In this document: positions 43,064-56,900 of the stretch, piece after piece
Layout: each line of letters opens with the position of its first letter
How positions within the stretch are numbered: the first letter of the stretch is position 1
From: Dermatophagoides farinae
Lineage: Eukaryota > Arthropoda > Arachnida > Sarcoptiformes > Pyroglyphidae
Assembly (NCBI RefSeq): GCF_024713945.1
Contig: NC_134685.1
Location: 2,475,001-2,539,000 of the forward strand
Length of the DNA stretch: 64,000 nt
Reading direction: 5' to 3'
Notes under the pieces: model-generated
What the model was told of the DNA's origin: nothing
Databases searched by the model: none
The model's input: the letters and a program-made list of their open reading frames with translations, nothing else
Position numbers and translations under genes: made by a program

Positions 43064-44330
43064 TATATATCCGGTCACATATCATTTTTTTTCTGGCTAT
43101 TTATCATCATCATCATCATTATTATCATATCTACCTTGATGATGATTATTATTATTTGATTGTTTATTGAAAAGAAATAACACGATTAAATGTTTGTTAT
43201 TATTATATTCAAATTTCTGGTTTTCTGGTTTTATTTTTCCGTCCACCACCCCCCACCCCGATTGAAAAATTCAAATGTGATCTCTTTTTGTTTCCCATTC
43301 ATTTCGGTATACGTTCGACATTGAAATGAAATTCATATACACGCGTATCAACAGCAAACAGCAACTGCAACTGCATCAGCACACACGGTAGATTATATCA
43401 TATAATTGGTTGGCATTTTTTTTTTTTTTTATAATCAAGTGGATGATGGACATTCAACACAGATAGATAGAAAAGTGTAAATTTTTCTTCACTTAGCTAA
43501 ACAGTGGAATTATTATGAATGCATGAAAATAAAAAGAAAAAGAAAAACTTCATGGCCTGTCATATGTTGAAAATGATGATGGATAATATACCTATTCAAT
43601 TCATAAAAATCATATATCTATCTCTATCCATGTTTTGATATGCATGCATGCATGCATACAATTGGCAATGGGCAATGGGCAATCAAATGCAATCAGTGTT
43701 TGTGTATGCGTGTGTGTGTTTCATTTTATATATATTAATTCAGGTTATTATTATTATTATCATCATCAGTGTTTTTTTTTTGGCATTGAACATTCACTTA
43801 CACACACACGAAAAATATATTAAAAGATGAAAATTGTACAAAATTCGTAACAAGAAAAAAAAAAAAAAATACAAACGTTTTTCTTCTATCCAGGTGTACA
43901 AATAACTTGTTGCTTGCTTGCTTGATGGCTGGCTGGCTGGCTGCCTGTTGATAAACTTGGTTTTTATTCAATCGATTACGCACACAATTAAGATGTATAT
44001 ATATATAACGTAGAACATGGAAATGATGAAATGAGGAAAAAAAATTTTTTTTTTTTTTTTTTTTGGTTTATTTCAATCATAATAATGATAATAAATCAGG
44101 GTGAAAAAAAACCAGAAGAAAAAAAAAGGTATAAATGAATGAATGAATGAATGTGGGTGACAATTTGATTATATCATCATTTTTTTTGTATTTGAAAATT
44201 CAATTGTGAAAATTACAGGAAAAGCAAAGAAAAAAAATGAAATGACGAAAAAAAAGTTGAAGAATTCTATTTGAAATTGTGTGTGTGTGTGTTGATTGAT
44301 TCAATTTCAATTTCAAATTTTTTTTTATGG

Positions 44331-44456
44331 TCATTGTTCAAAGGCAATTGTTCGACGATTATTATTATTATTGTTGTTGTGATTATTGAAATTATAACGT
44401 TGATTATTATGATGTGTTTGATGTCGTGCACGGCGTGCCTGTGCTGTTGGATTCAT
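44331..44456 (-). CDS. Candidate alternative last exon of the MACIT collagen
   Basis: After a TTTAG acceptor at 44457, a 41-codon frame ends with TGA at 44331. It reads MNPTAQARRARHQTHHNNQR, then an Asn run and ends RRTIAFEQ. It is phase 0, so it could follow the donor at 45142 in place of the last exon at 45064-44915. Both candidate ends are basic (Arg-rich). It is a less likely possibility that it is a chance frame in (AAT)n-rich DNA or a separate small gene. Confidence 0.3.
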   Translation of the reverse strand: MNPTAQARRARHQTHHNNQRYNFNNHNNNNNNNRRTIAFEQ

Positions 44457-44914
44457 CTAAATTCATGAATAAAGAATACAAAAAGAGAGAGAGAGACAAG
44501 AATAAATTAGAATTTTGGCCGGCAAATCAAAAAAAAAAATCAATTTTTTAAAAAAACGGCAACAAACAAAAAAAAACAAATGCAAAAGCTTACAATTGGA
44601 TGGAAAAAGAAAACCAATTGAATCAATTGATGATTGATTGATTGATATCGATCAACAACAAATATTCATTGTATTGATATGTTTGTGGACAGACACACAC
44701 ACACAAAGACACAATTTGATTAAATTTTTTTTTTTTTTTGAATATTAAAAAGGTTTTTCAAATGTAAAAAGGTAGCAAAAAAACGAATGATTGAATGAAA
44801 TGAAATAAAAATTCTTCAATAACAATCGATGGACAATCAAATGATATGACTGGCAGTATAATGGTATTGATAAAATTTAAAAAAAAAATCAAATCAATCA
44901 AATGGACATCATCA

Positions 44915-47900
44915 TCAACGACGACCACCACCACGACGACTACGGCGACGTTTTCGTAAATTATTAATCTGATTATTCATTGAATTAATTATTTGGCCAT
45001 TATAATCAAAATCATCGGGCTGTTTATTATTCAATGACGAAGATATTCCGGAATGATGTGAATACTGTGTGTTTTGGTGTGTAAGAATATTTTTTTTTTT
45101 ATTCTTAAATTTCTGGTTTTCATTTTTTTTCTAAAAACATACTTGTGATATACGTGAACCACAACCAGGTAATGGAAGACCATTTTCACCCAATGGACAT
45201 GGTGCATCCAATCCAGGTAGACCCTTTTTTTGTTTTGATGATGATGATGACGAAATCAAAAACTTTTTACACAATCAACTGACTAACCTGATCACCTTTA
45301 TCGCCTTTTTCACCGATACCTTTTTTACCTGGTTTGCCCTGATGATATTTAGAAATTTTTAGTATAGAAAATAATGGTCTAATCTAATCTAATCATACCG
45401 TAGGTCCAGAATCACCTTTTGGACCGATTGGACCCTGAATATTGCAAAATCAAGAAAATTAAAAAAAAAATGACTAGAAATTTAAATCTCTCTGTGTGCG
45501 TGTGTGTCTTGAGAATTTCGAAAAAAAACTTGAAGTTTTTTTCTAGACACCAGATAATCAATCAATCAATCAATTTTTGTGGCAATTAATCCAAATTTGT
45601 GAAAGCATTGTGAAAAAAAAGACAGACGGAAAGAAAGATAAAGATAGATTGGAAATAATCAGATTATTAGTTAGATATATAAGCCAAGTTTCATCCATTT
45701 CATCCATATATACTAACCGAACGGAATGGAAATTCCGATGAATTAATTGATTCTCCTTTAGGACCTGTTGGTCCAGGTAAACCCATTGGTCCATTTTCAC
45801 CTTTATCGCCCTGAAATTAAACAAAACAAAAAATTTAAATAAACAATGAACAAGCGCCATCTATTGAACGAGAATTGAACCCAAAACAATTTAAACTTAC
45901 CTGTTCTCCTTTTTGGCCCGAATCACCTTTAAGTCCCGGTTTTCCCTTTTAAAAGATGATAAATAAATAAATGACAAAATAAATCAATCAAATTCACGTA
46001 CAGCTGGACCTGGTGGACCTGCTGGACCCGGTGGACCAGCAAATGACATTTCGGAACGATCAGCAAATGCTTCATAATCGGGTGGTGATTTCATAAAACT
46101 CATACTAGCCATATTACCATTACCACGATCACCTTTATCACCTAAAATCAAAAAAATTTCAAATGAATTTTAACAATTTTTTGTTTTTAACCCATTCACG
46201 ACCGCCATAGACAGACAAAAGGTCTCAAAATAGACCAACTTTTCATATGTTTATGGCTCATTCGTGAATGGCTCAATTCTAATATATTCCAAACCTTTTT
46301 GACCAGCTTTTCCCGGGGGGCCTAAATTAGTGTGCAAATATAAATAAATTGAAACAAACATAAATTTTCTATATATTTTCTACTTACCTGGCAATCCAGG
46401 TGGACCTATTAACATATTCATTAATAAAATAAAAAATAAAATAAAATTATTATTATTCATTAATAATTTTTATGTTATAATCATGATAACTGACCCATCA
46501 TTCCCGGTGGCCCTAAATTAGTGTGCAAATATAGATAAATTGAGACAAACATAAATTTGCTGTATATTTTCTTACTTACCTAAATCGCCGGTATTGCCCT
46601 AAATAATTAAACGAAATTAAACAAAAACAGAATGATTTTATTAAATTTGAATCATTTATACATATATATAATACATATAGTAACTATTCACAAACAATGT
46701 ATGCTTAGTCATTATTTTTATTCAACATGAAACAGAAACAAAAACAAATGAAGAAAAATGAAAATAAAATTGACATTTCCCGTCAAAAAAAAAAAACTAA
46801 ATAAATAAATTGATCGGGTGACAAAGAAAAAAAAACGACTACCAATGAAATGTAATGAAGATTGACATGAAAAAACAAAAAAACACACACAGAAACAGCG
46901 AGTTAATTAACCCAATGTGTGTGTGGTGAATTGTCAATTTCAATCAAAGAAAAAAAAAACTAAAAAAAAAACGACAGAGCGAACAAAAACGAAATGAAAT
47001 GAAATAAATGTCAATTGAAATGGTGAAAATGAATAAAAAATCAACAATCGAACATTGAACCATACACACAGAAAAAAAATCACATGCTGCTTTTTTACTT
47101 ACTTACCAAATCCGATGATTTTTGTTTGTTTTCCAACGGGGGAAAAAATTTTTTTTGATGATGCGAAATGTTTTTCAAGACACACACACCCACCCACACA
47201 TCATAATCAAATGAAAATGAAATACAAACCCTTTTACCACGTTTACCACGATCACCTTTTTCACCTTTTTGTCCGTGTTCACCCGCAGGTCCGGGTAATC
47301 CAATATCGCCCTATTTTTTTTGTTTTTTGATGACAAAACATCAATTTTTCAACATCATCAACTACTACCGCTACTAATACTACAAAAACTTTGTAAAATA
47401 ATAATACCTTACGACCGGCAGGACCGGCAGGACCTGGTTGCCCAGGTGGACCTATTTATATATAATTAATATTCATCATGATAACTGTATCTTTTTTTCA
47501 CAGAAAAAATTTACCGGCTGGTCCTTCAATAAATCCGGTTGGAAAAGCATTACCATCCAATGTTGTTGTTAGACCTCGTTCACCTTTTTCACCTTTTTCT
47601 CCCTTTTTATTCATTTATCATTTTGAACAACAACAACAATAAAACACACACACACACATATACACAAACCAAACGATCCATGGAAAGCATCGGATAATAA
47701 TAAAAGAGAAAAAATATCGATCAATTTCTTTTCATTTTTTTTCATTGGAAAAGGAATGAATGAATGAAAAACGATTATTCTGACAAAATTCTTTTTTTGT
47801 GTTCAAACTAATCTCGAATAAAATGAAAAATGATATCAAAAACGGCTACCGCTGCCAAACATTGCAACCAACCAAGCAAACAAAACAAAAAAACAAGAAT

Positions 47901-50900
47901 CGAAAAATAAATAAAGAATTTCAAATGACTAACCTTTGGTCCTTGTAATCCATCTTTTCCTAATGGCCCGGGGGGTCCGATTGGCCCCATTGGACCAATT
48001 GGACCGGGGGGGCCCTTTTTATAAAAAAAAATTGTGAAAAATTTATGAAAAACAAACAAAAATAGAATGAATATCATACCGGATCCCCAGGTAACCCGAT
48101 TCGACCATCAAAACCCGGAAGTCCGGTCGGACCCTGATTTCCGGGTGGACCGGGGGGACCGGCAGGCCCTGGTTCGCCCTATTATTGAACAACAACAACA
48201 ACAAATTAATATTAAATTAAAAAAAAACGAAAAAAATCAGAAAAAAGTAGTAGAAAAAACGAAAACAAGACTGTTACACAATGTGTGTGTATGTGTGACT
48301 CACTTTCATTAAAAGTATATCACGAGGAGTAGCAATTAGGCCCATTGAAGCAAGTCCCTTTTTTTTGTTAGCAAATTTTTTTTTAATAATCAGATTAAGA
48401 GAAAAACAGATTATTTGTGGTTATAAAAAAAGTCAGATTAGATGAGCAAAGAAAATTTTTGTGTGTTTGTTTTGTTTGTTTGTGGTGTTTGAAATAGAAA
48501 AAAAAATTAGCGGAAATAAACAAAAACAGAATGAAACAGAACAGAAAAAAAATAACCGGGTCACACAAATACCTTGATGGCAATCAATTCAGCATAACCA
48601 AGTGTACCACCACGTAATCTTGTCACTGATCGTTTGACGCCCTTTTTGTTGTTGTTGTTGTTGTTGTTGGGGGTAGTGAAAAAAATGAATTTATAACCAA
48701 TGAAAAAAAAGGCAAAAAACAAAAATCAAAAATCAAAAAACCAAAAAAATAAAAAAAAAAATCAGATTTTCACTGTGTGAGTTTTTTTGTGTGTATGTGT
48801 GTGGCCATGATCAATAAAACAATGACCGGAACCTATTTTATTTACCTTTGAAGTAGTGATAACATCAAGGCCACTTTCACCTTTGTCACCTTTGTCACCT
48901 TTTTCGCCCTAATATTTATATATGGATAAATAGAATTAATTAATTAATTTTCTGCTGATTCATCATCATCATCATCGTTGGAAAATGGAAAAAGAAAGAA
49001 AAGATCAATATAATCGTACCGGTTCTCCTTTAGGGCCATCAATACCCATGGCTCCCTGATTTATATCGATTATTAATCAATTTATCAAGAGAAAAAAAAA
49101 TTTGAAGGAAAAATGAAATAGATAAAGAGATTTTGAAAAGGAAAAATTAATTTCACACATCAAGAAGAAGAAGAAGAAGAAAAAGAAGACAAAAATCTCA
49201 CCGGAAACCCAGGCTTTCCCGGAGCACCCTAAAGATATTGTTAGAAATGGAAATGATCAATATTATAGTATGGAAATCGGAACACAAGACAAGAATTTAG
49301 TTTCATAAAACAAACTTACCACATTACCGGGTTCTCCGGCTAATCCACGTTTTCCGCGTTTTCCTCTTGGACCTTTGATTTAAAGATAGAGATGGAAAGT
49401 GAGAAGAAAAAAAATGGAAATTTTCAGAAAAAGAAAAAAAAATTTCACATTATGAAAAAAAAAATTCGCATCTAAATGCAAACCAGTGCATTTTCATGTT
49501 TATCTTATCGTATCTAGATCATCAAATAAATGAAATGAAATGAATACGAAAAAACACACACACACACACACACACACAGACAAAGACAGACAATGAGAAA
49601 ATAATGGGCTAAATTGGCCATGATTTTTTTTTTTTTTTGATCCAAAATGTAATTCAAATTCTGCTATCTCAACAACAGAAAGAATAACAACAACAGCAAA
49701 AAAAAAATCAAAGTCAAAGTCAAAGTTACAATCAACCAGCTAACCAACCAACCTTAATGATATAATCAATAAAAATACAACTACAACAAACACACACACA
49801 GTTTTTTTGTTGGGATAACTGAAATTTTCTCATTTTTTTTTATCTTTTTCATTCAATGTTTAGCTTATCGGAATTTGTCGACCGGGGTATAATATTACCT
49901 CTCTCACCATGAACATTGATCAAACTATAAATGGGCAAATCATTAAGATGATTTTGCTGTGCACACTACTGTACTACTACGATTGCTAGTACGAGTTCAA
50001 TGGAATTTTCGTTTTGTTTGTTTTTTATCTAGAATTTTATATTTTCATGAATCGATCCATTGATGATGATGTTTTGTGTGGGTGTGTGTGTGTATGTTCA
50101 GTTTCATCATCCATTTCCATTCCTTCATTCATTCATTAAAAATCAAAAGAAAAGAATCAAGAATCCAGAAAAAAAACACTGCCATCATTTACTAATTGTA
50201 TGTGGTTGCGGTCATGATCATCATCATCATCATCATTATGTGATTAAAAACAAACAAACAAATCAAACGAGAAATTGAATCATTAAGAACAGATTGAAAA
50301 AACAACAACAACAACAACGACAGCAAAAACTATTTCAATTCAATGAAAATGTACAATATACTCAAGTATGTCTATTATGTGAAATGAATTTGTCAATGAA
50401 ATGTCGATGCCCTTTGATAATGATGACGATGATCGAATTGAGAGAAGAAAAAAGACAGAGACAGAGATAGATAAATTCAAACTGTAACCAATTTGAATTC
50501 TTTTTCAATTTTCCATATACAGAAATGCAAAAAATGGGAACATTCATTCTGTTCTTGCTTGCTTGTTACACGGAAATTCAATATTCTCGATTACTATCAT
50601 CATCATCATCATCATCATCATTAGTTTGATGTTAAATAGGTGATGAAAACAACAAGGGAATATTAACGGAAAAAAATTTATTTATAGCGTCGAATTTCAA
50701 TTCCACTTTGATGATGATGATGAGAATGTCATCAACCAAAAAAACAATGAACAACAAAACAAAAGCAGAGATATTACATGTGTGTGTATGTACAACATTC
50801 TGTGAAAAAAAATTGAATGATACAGATGTGAACCAATCAGATATATTCTCATCACATCCATCATATATAGGGAATTCAATCTCTTTTTTTTCTTCTTTGT

Positions 50901-53900
50901 TTGTTTTGTTTTGTTTTTCATTTCATTTCATTTCATTTCAACAACAACAACGATAAATGTCATCCATGAACATAATAATCACAATTTGTTCACCACCATC
51001 ATCAAAACAATGTACACTTTGCTTATTACTTTTCTAGAGACAAAAAAAAAATTTCTAGGAAATTTCTCGTTAAATTTTTGATGACGAAAAATCAAAATGA
51101 ACACACACACACACTTACACAACCAAAAACTTTTTGAAACATTGAAACACTTTTCATTTTATTCAAAATTATTTCAATCATCATCAAGTGTCAAAGGACG
51201 ACATCCAACAACAACAACAACTGCTATTAATCAAAGGAAAAATTTTTTGAATTTTGATTTCAAAATGTCATCATCATCACATCTCAAAATATCAAAAAAA
51301 AAAACGAAAAAAACATATCATGACATATGACACCAGTGAAATATTCATGAGAGATGCTGCTGCTGCTGCTGTGGCTGTTGCTGTTAGTAGAATAAAATTC
51401 AAAACTTTAACATATAGATTAATGATGAATAAACCATCATTATCATCATCATCATCATCGTCGTGATGATGATGATGAAAACCATGGCTAAAATGTGAAA
51501 ACCTAGATTATAGATCATCATCATCATCATTTGGCAGTCATCACTCTCTCACTCCATATATTTATTTATGGCTTATGGATTTCGAGAAAAAAAAATCAAG
51601 CCGTCTGTCCTGTATCTATGCACATCACAAAATGTTGCATTTGATTTGAATCTCACGAGAGAAATATAAAGAGAGAGAGAGATAATCATCAAACACAAGA
51701 TTGGCTTTTTTTTGTTTCTATTTTTCATCATCATCATCATCATTCTGTATGTGAATGTTAAACGTCCGGAAATGAATCAATCAATTATTATTTGACAATA
51801 ATAATAATCATCATCATCATGTTCATTTTATATATAAATGAGCCAATTAAATGATGATTTGATCATTTTTTTTTTCTTTGATTGTGTCATCATCAACATA
51901 TATATATAAATTCAAGTACTAATTGGATGACATTCACTTTATACATAAACCATGACAGTTTATGTCAAAGGTCAAAATTGGTGTGCAAATATAAAATTTG
52001 AAACAAACATAAACGTTTTCTACTATACTTACCAGGCGGACAGATACATTGTGAATAACTACCAGCGCCACCATTTGTACCGCCAAATTGATTATGATTT
52101 GGATTTTGGTTATGGTTATTATTGATTGATGATGGTAAAATGGCTTCACGACGGAAACGATAAATTTGTTGCTCATATGACGACGACGACGACGACGATG
52201 ATGTTGATGATGATTGATGATGAGTTTGGTTGTCATTCAATGATGTAGGCAATGATGATGATGATTGTAATCGTAAATTGTAATCCAAAAATCGTTGAAA
52301 ACTCTGTAGTTAGTGTAAAATGAAATCAACAAATAATAATTAATCAACATTGGTGGTCAGAATAATTCAAAGAATTTCATCATAATTAATTCTACTACTC
52401 GGATGACGATGACGATAATTGGCCGGTCTGCAATTGACATGGATTCTTTTTTTTTTTTTGGTTGTAAATTTGAAAAATGGAAATAGACAATCATTCTATT
52501 CTATTCATGGAATAATTTCATTTTTTTTCATGACCGAATTCTGTAAAAAAAAAATTGGTATCCAGCTGTAATTGAAAACACACACACACACACGCATAAA
52601 AAAATGATGGCTTCCAGGTTTTTTTTTCGATTCTTTCAATGAAAAAAAAAGAATTGTCTACAGCCACCCCCATAGAATATCCATTATCCACATTGTTTGT
52701 TTTTTATGCGTGTGTGTGTGGCTGGATGGATAAAAGATTCCCATTGTAAATCTATCCATTTATGAACCGGATGATTTTTCTTTTTTTTCGCCATTTCATT
52801 TCATTTGAATCAATCAATTATTCTGTATTAACAACAAACATTAAACACTGTAAACTGTCAATCACCATTCAAACACCACACCACACACACACCATACTCA
52901 TAAACATCAATTGCAAGGAAAAAAAGCTATTAAAGAATCAAAAAAAAAATTGAAAAATTTTCACACTACTAGACTCAAGAATTGAATTATTAAATCAATA
53001 ATGATGATTGATACGAATGAGAGAATATGAGAAAAAAATTGGTAAATTGGAAAATGTTTCGCATTGAATGTAATCATGATGAAAAGCGTTCAAAAAAAAC
53101 CCATCATCATCATCATCATCATCATTATTGATGCCAGAATATTCTGTGTATGATGATTCTTTTCAACAACAACAAAAGAGAATGAGAGAGTGTGTGTGAG
53201 ATGGAAAAAAATTAAACAGAAATTGTGAATTTAATTCACACACACACACACATCATTAATATCATCATCATCATCAGAATCAGAATCATCAGAATCACCA
53301 TTTATGATTCTGATGATATTACATATACAAAACGAAACACAGACACACACACACACACACACACGAACAAATAAAGAATATATTCACCATTTTTTTTTTT
53401 TTTTGCAAATTCAACCAGAGAATATTTCAATTGAAAATTGAAATTTTTTTTTTCGTTCATTTTCACTTTAATGTATCGACGTTGGTGGGCAACAGCGACA
53501 GAAACTTTTTTTTTTACAAAATTCTACATTCAATCAATTATTTTGAATCAAAAAAAAAAGGAAAAAAAATTCAAAATCCACCACCGCCACAACAATATAG
53601 CAAGAATCAAAAGCTGCAACTTTTTTTTCTCATAAGAAATGAAATTTGATTCATTAAGAATTCGTCGATGTTGTTGTTGTTGTTTCTGTTTCAAAAGTTT
53701 TTTTTAAGTAATTGAAAATTTTACAACAAACCAAAAAAGAAAGAGAGAAAAGAAAATCTTTTGTTTCTCGAAAAAGAAAAACATTGGACCAAATGGGAAT
53801 TGGCCCAACCAACCAACCAACCAAGCAGCCAGCTATCATAAACACACACACACAGAGACCAAGTGAACTGAAAATTCAATGAAAAACAAAAACAAAAAAG

Positions 53901-56900
53901 TTTTTCTTCTAATTCCCGATTGCTAATAAATAATTTTTCAGCTTTTTTTGTCGTCATCGTCGTTGTTGTTGTTGCAACAAAATGCACAATGAAATGACAA
54001 ATATTCCGGGCTGGACTTTTTTTTCTTCCACAATAGAGAGAGATAGATAACCAATTTTTTTTTTGCATTGGTCCACATTTCATTGTCTAGTCGAGTTCAG
54101 TGAAATAGACATAGAGAGAGACATCAGGCATCATATATGAACGAACAAAACGAAAAAAAACTTAACCAAGCAAAAATTGTCGATCCCAATTTCAAGCTAA
54201 TTAATAATATTGTGTGTGTGTGTGTGTGTGCGATATTTCAAATGAAACGAAAAGATTTGAAAATTAATCAAAATTAATCACGATGATGATGATGATCGTG
54301 ATCATTGAATGAATATTTTCGGTTCCTGAATCCAGAATTCAGTGTTTGTTTTTTTTTCCCTAATACAGACAGAATAATATGTGTGTATGCGAATAGTAAT
54401 TTATTCAAAATCGAAAATAAATTTCGTACATTGAAAATAAAAAAACAGTAAATCGCACCGAATTGTAGATCAAATATAGAGAAGGAGATGGAGAGACAGT
54501 AAAAATCCATCACGGGTGTTTTTGAGATTGGTGTGTGTGTGTATGTGCATAGTTCAAACTGGTTAAGCTTCTTTGTTTGGTTTCTTGTTGTTGTCGTTTT
54601 TTTTGCATCTCATTTAATTCTCTGGACAACAATTTCTCCAGTAAAAAGATAGAAAAAAAAAACATACAGAATCGTCATTGGCAATGATTTCTTTTTTGTA
54701 CACGACAATCACAAAACACATACATCATCGCCACCAACGTAGAATTTTTTTTTTCGACAATTCAATTTAAGCGATTTAATTTTGTTTTTTTTCTTCTGGT
54801 GTTGTTCAAAGAATTTTAAATTCAAATTAAAATTAATGAACCGGAAAATAAAGAGAGACATGGTCGTTCATAGATGACATTCAATTTTATTGTTTAAAAT
54901 GGTCAATTTTAATGGGATTTCTATCTCTCTCTCTCGGTTTGTGTGTCTGTCTGTTTGATTCGATTGATTGAATATCAATAAAAAAGAGATATGGGAAAAT
55001 AAAAAACTTGAACTTGAAGAAAAATTCAAATTCAAAGCTCAATAAGAACAAGAAAAAAAAATGATCAAGTTACCACCATATTCATATCAGTGAATGAATG
55101 AATGAATGAATGATTGTCATTCGAGAACCTGATGATGACTCCGGTTTTTTTTTCATTTATTTTTGGGGGGTAGTTATTCTAGTTTCGTGCCTCATACACT
55201 TACACACACACACACTCTACGATTATGGATGATAATGATGATGATGACCTCTATGATATAGGGTTATGGCCGTGTGCGTCAATTATTTACAACCACCACC
55301 ACCGTCACCACCATCACCACAACCACCAGTATCATTATGACGGGGTCAACAGAAAAGAAAAAAAATACTAAAAAAAGAATTAATTGAAATTACAAATCAT
55401 ACATATGGTGGTGGTTTGAGCTTCGATTTCTAATGGTGTCTGGTGTTTTGTTTTTTTTTTTTTTCTCTCTCATTCAGATCAGATGAAATCAAACAAATAA
55501 ACATTGAACATCATCACACATTGAATGTTTCAATAGCCAGAATGAATGAATGAATGGTCTGTGAATGAATTTTTTGTTGTTGTTGTTGTTGTTGTTCAAA
55601 TAACAAACAACAAACACCATTTGTTGTTGATTTTTTTTAACTTCCGATTTTTACCGAGGGTTCTGGATTCTTTTCTTTTCTTTTTTTGGTTTTTCTATTT
55701 TTGAGTTTTTTTTCAACTATAACAATAATAACATTTTTGAACACTTTGATAACACGCCAAAATTGATGTGCGAGTTCAATACACGCACACACACACACAC
55801 ACAGAATTCAATCGAAAAATAACAAAAAAAAACCAAAAAGAATCCAAGAACCAAAAGTTTGTGTATTCAAAGAGAAAGAGAGAAAAAAAACGCACGCCAA
55901 GCAAGATACCAAGAAAAAGATGAAAAATGAAATGAAATGAACGTGACTAACTAGCAAAATATAAGCCATCATCATTCGTCGATCGAATCTTTCGTTTTTT
56001 TTTCTTTTATCCTTCATCATCATCATCGTCATCATTCGTTGAATGATCAGAAAATTGAAAAAAAAATTTTTTTTTCAATTTTTTTCCATCAATTCAATAT
56101 GGATATGAATGTGAAAAACGAGAGAGAAAAAGACAGAAAAATTTTGTTGTCGTTGTTGTTGTTTTTGTTGAAATTCCAAAACGAATCCATTCGCAAAAAT
56201 ACATTTGAAACAAAATTCGTATCATCATAATCAACAATGAATTCTGTTATTCTTCCTGGAATCTGAATTTCATTTATTGGCCATGGACGAGTTTGGAATG
56301 TTAAACAAAACAAAAAAAAACAGACACATGGCATATTGATACACACACACACACCGAAACACGATAGATAGATAATCAAAAATCGATTGTTTAAAATCGA
56401 AACTTTTTTTTCTATTTAAATTTTATTTATGAAAAATGATTGAAAAAAAAATAATCATCATCATCATCACCATCATCGTTCGAATTCAAACTTATTCGAA
56501 TCGAGATCATTCGAATTTTACTGCCATATCATTTTCGCAATCATCATATATTTATGAAACATATCATCATCATTTTTTTGATTCGCAATAATGATAAGTA
56601 TATATATCATATCGAATGTGTATATCGAACGAAAAACAAAATGTTTGTATTTGTCCATGCATGCATGTACGAACACAAACACAAACACAAACATCATTTT
56701 TGAACATCTATCATCGAAATGTAAAAAAACCAATCAAAAAACAAACAAAACCACAACGATAAACCATGTGAAACAAAAAATGATTGATTGATTGATTTAA
56801 TATTTCCATGTAAGATTATGCCGCCATAGCTTATCGAATGAAACAAGAATGGTGATGATGATGATATCAACCGAAAAAGAAAATTTTTTTTTTCTCTCTT

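Noticed and set aside
49896-49921. A 26-base exon-like piece with HGERG between an ATAG acceptor and a GTAAT donor in collagen intron 2
   Set aside because: Exon 2 ends in phase 1, but this piece would need phase 2 to stay open; direct joining of exon 2 to 49372 gives the expected [13 protein letters not shown] sequence. It may be a decayed exon.
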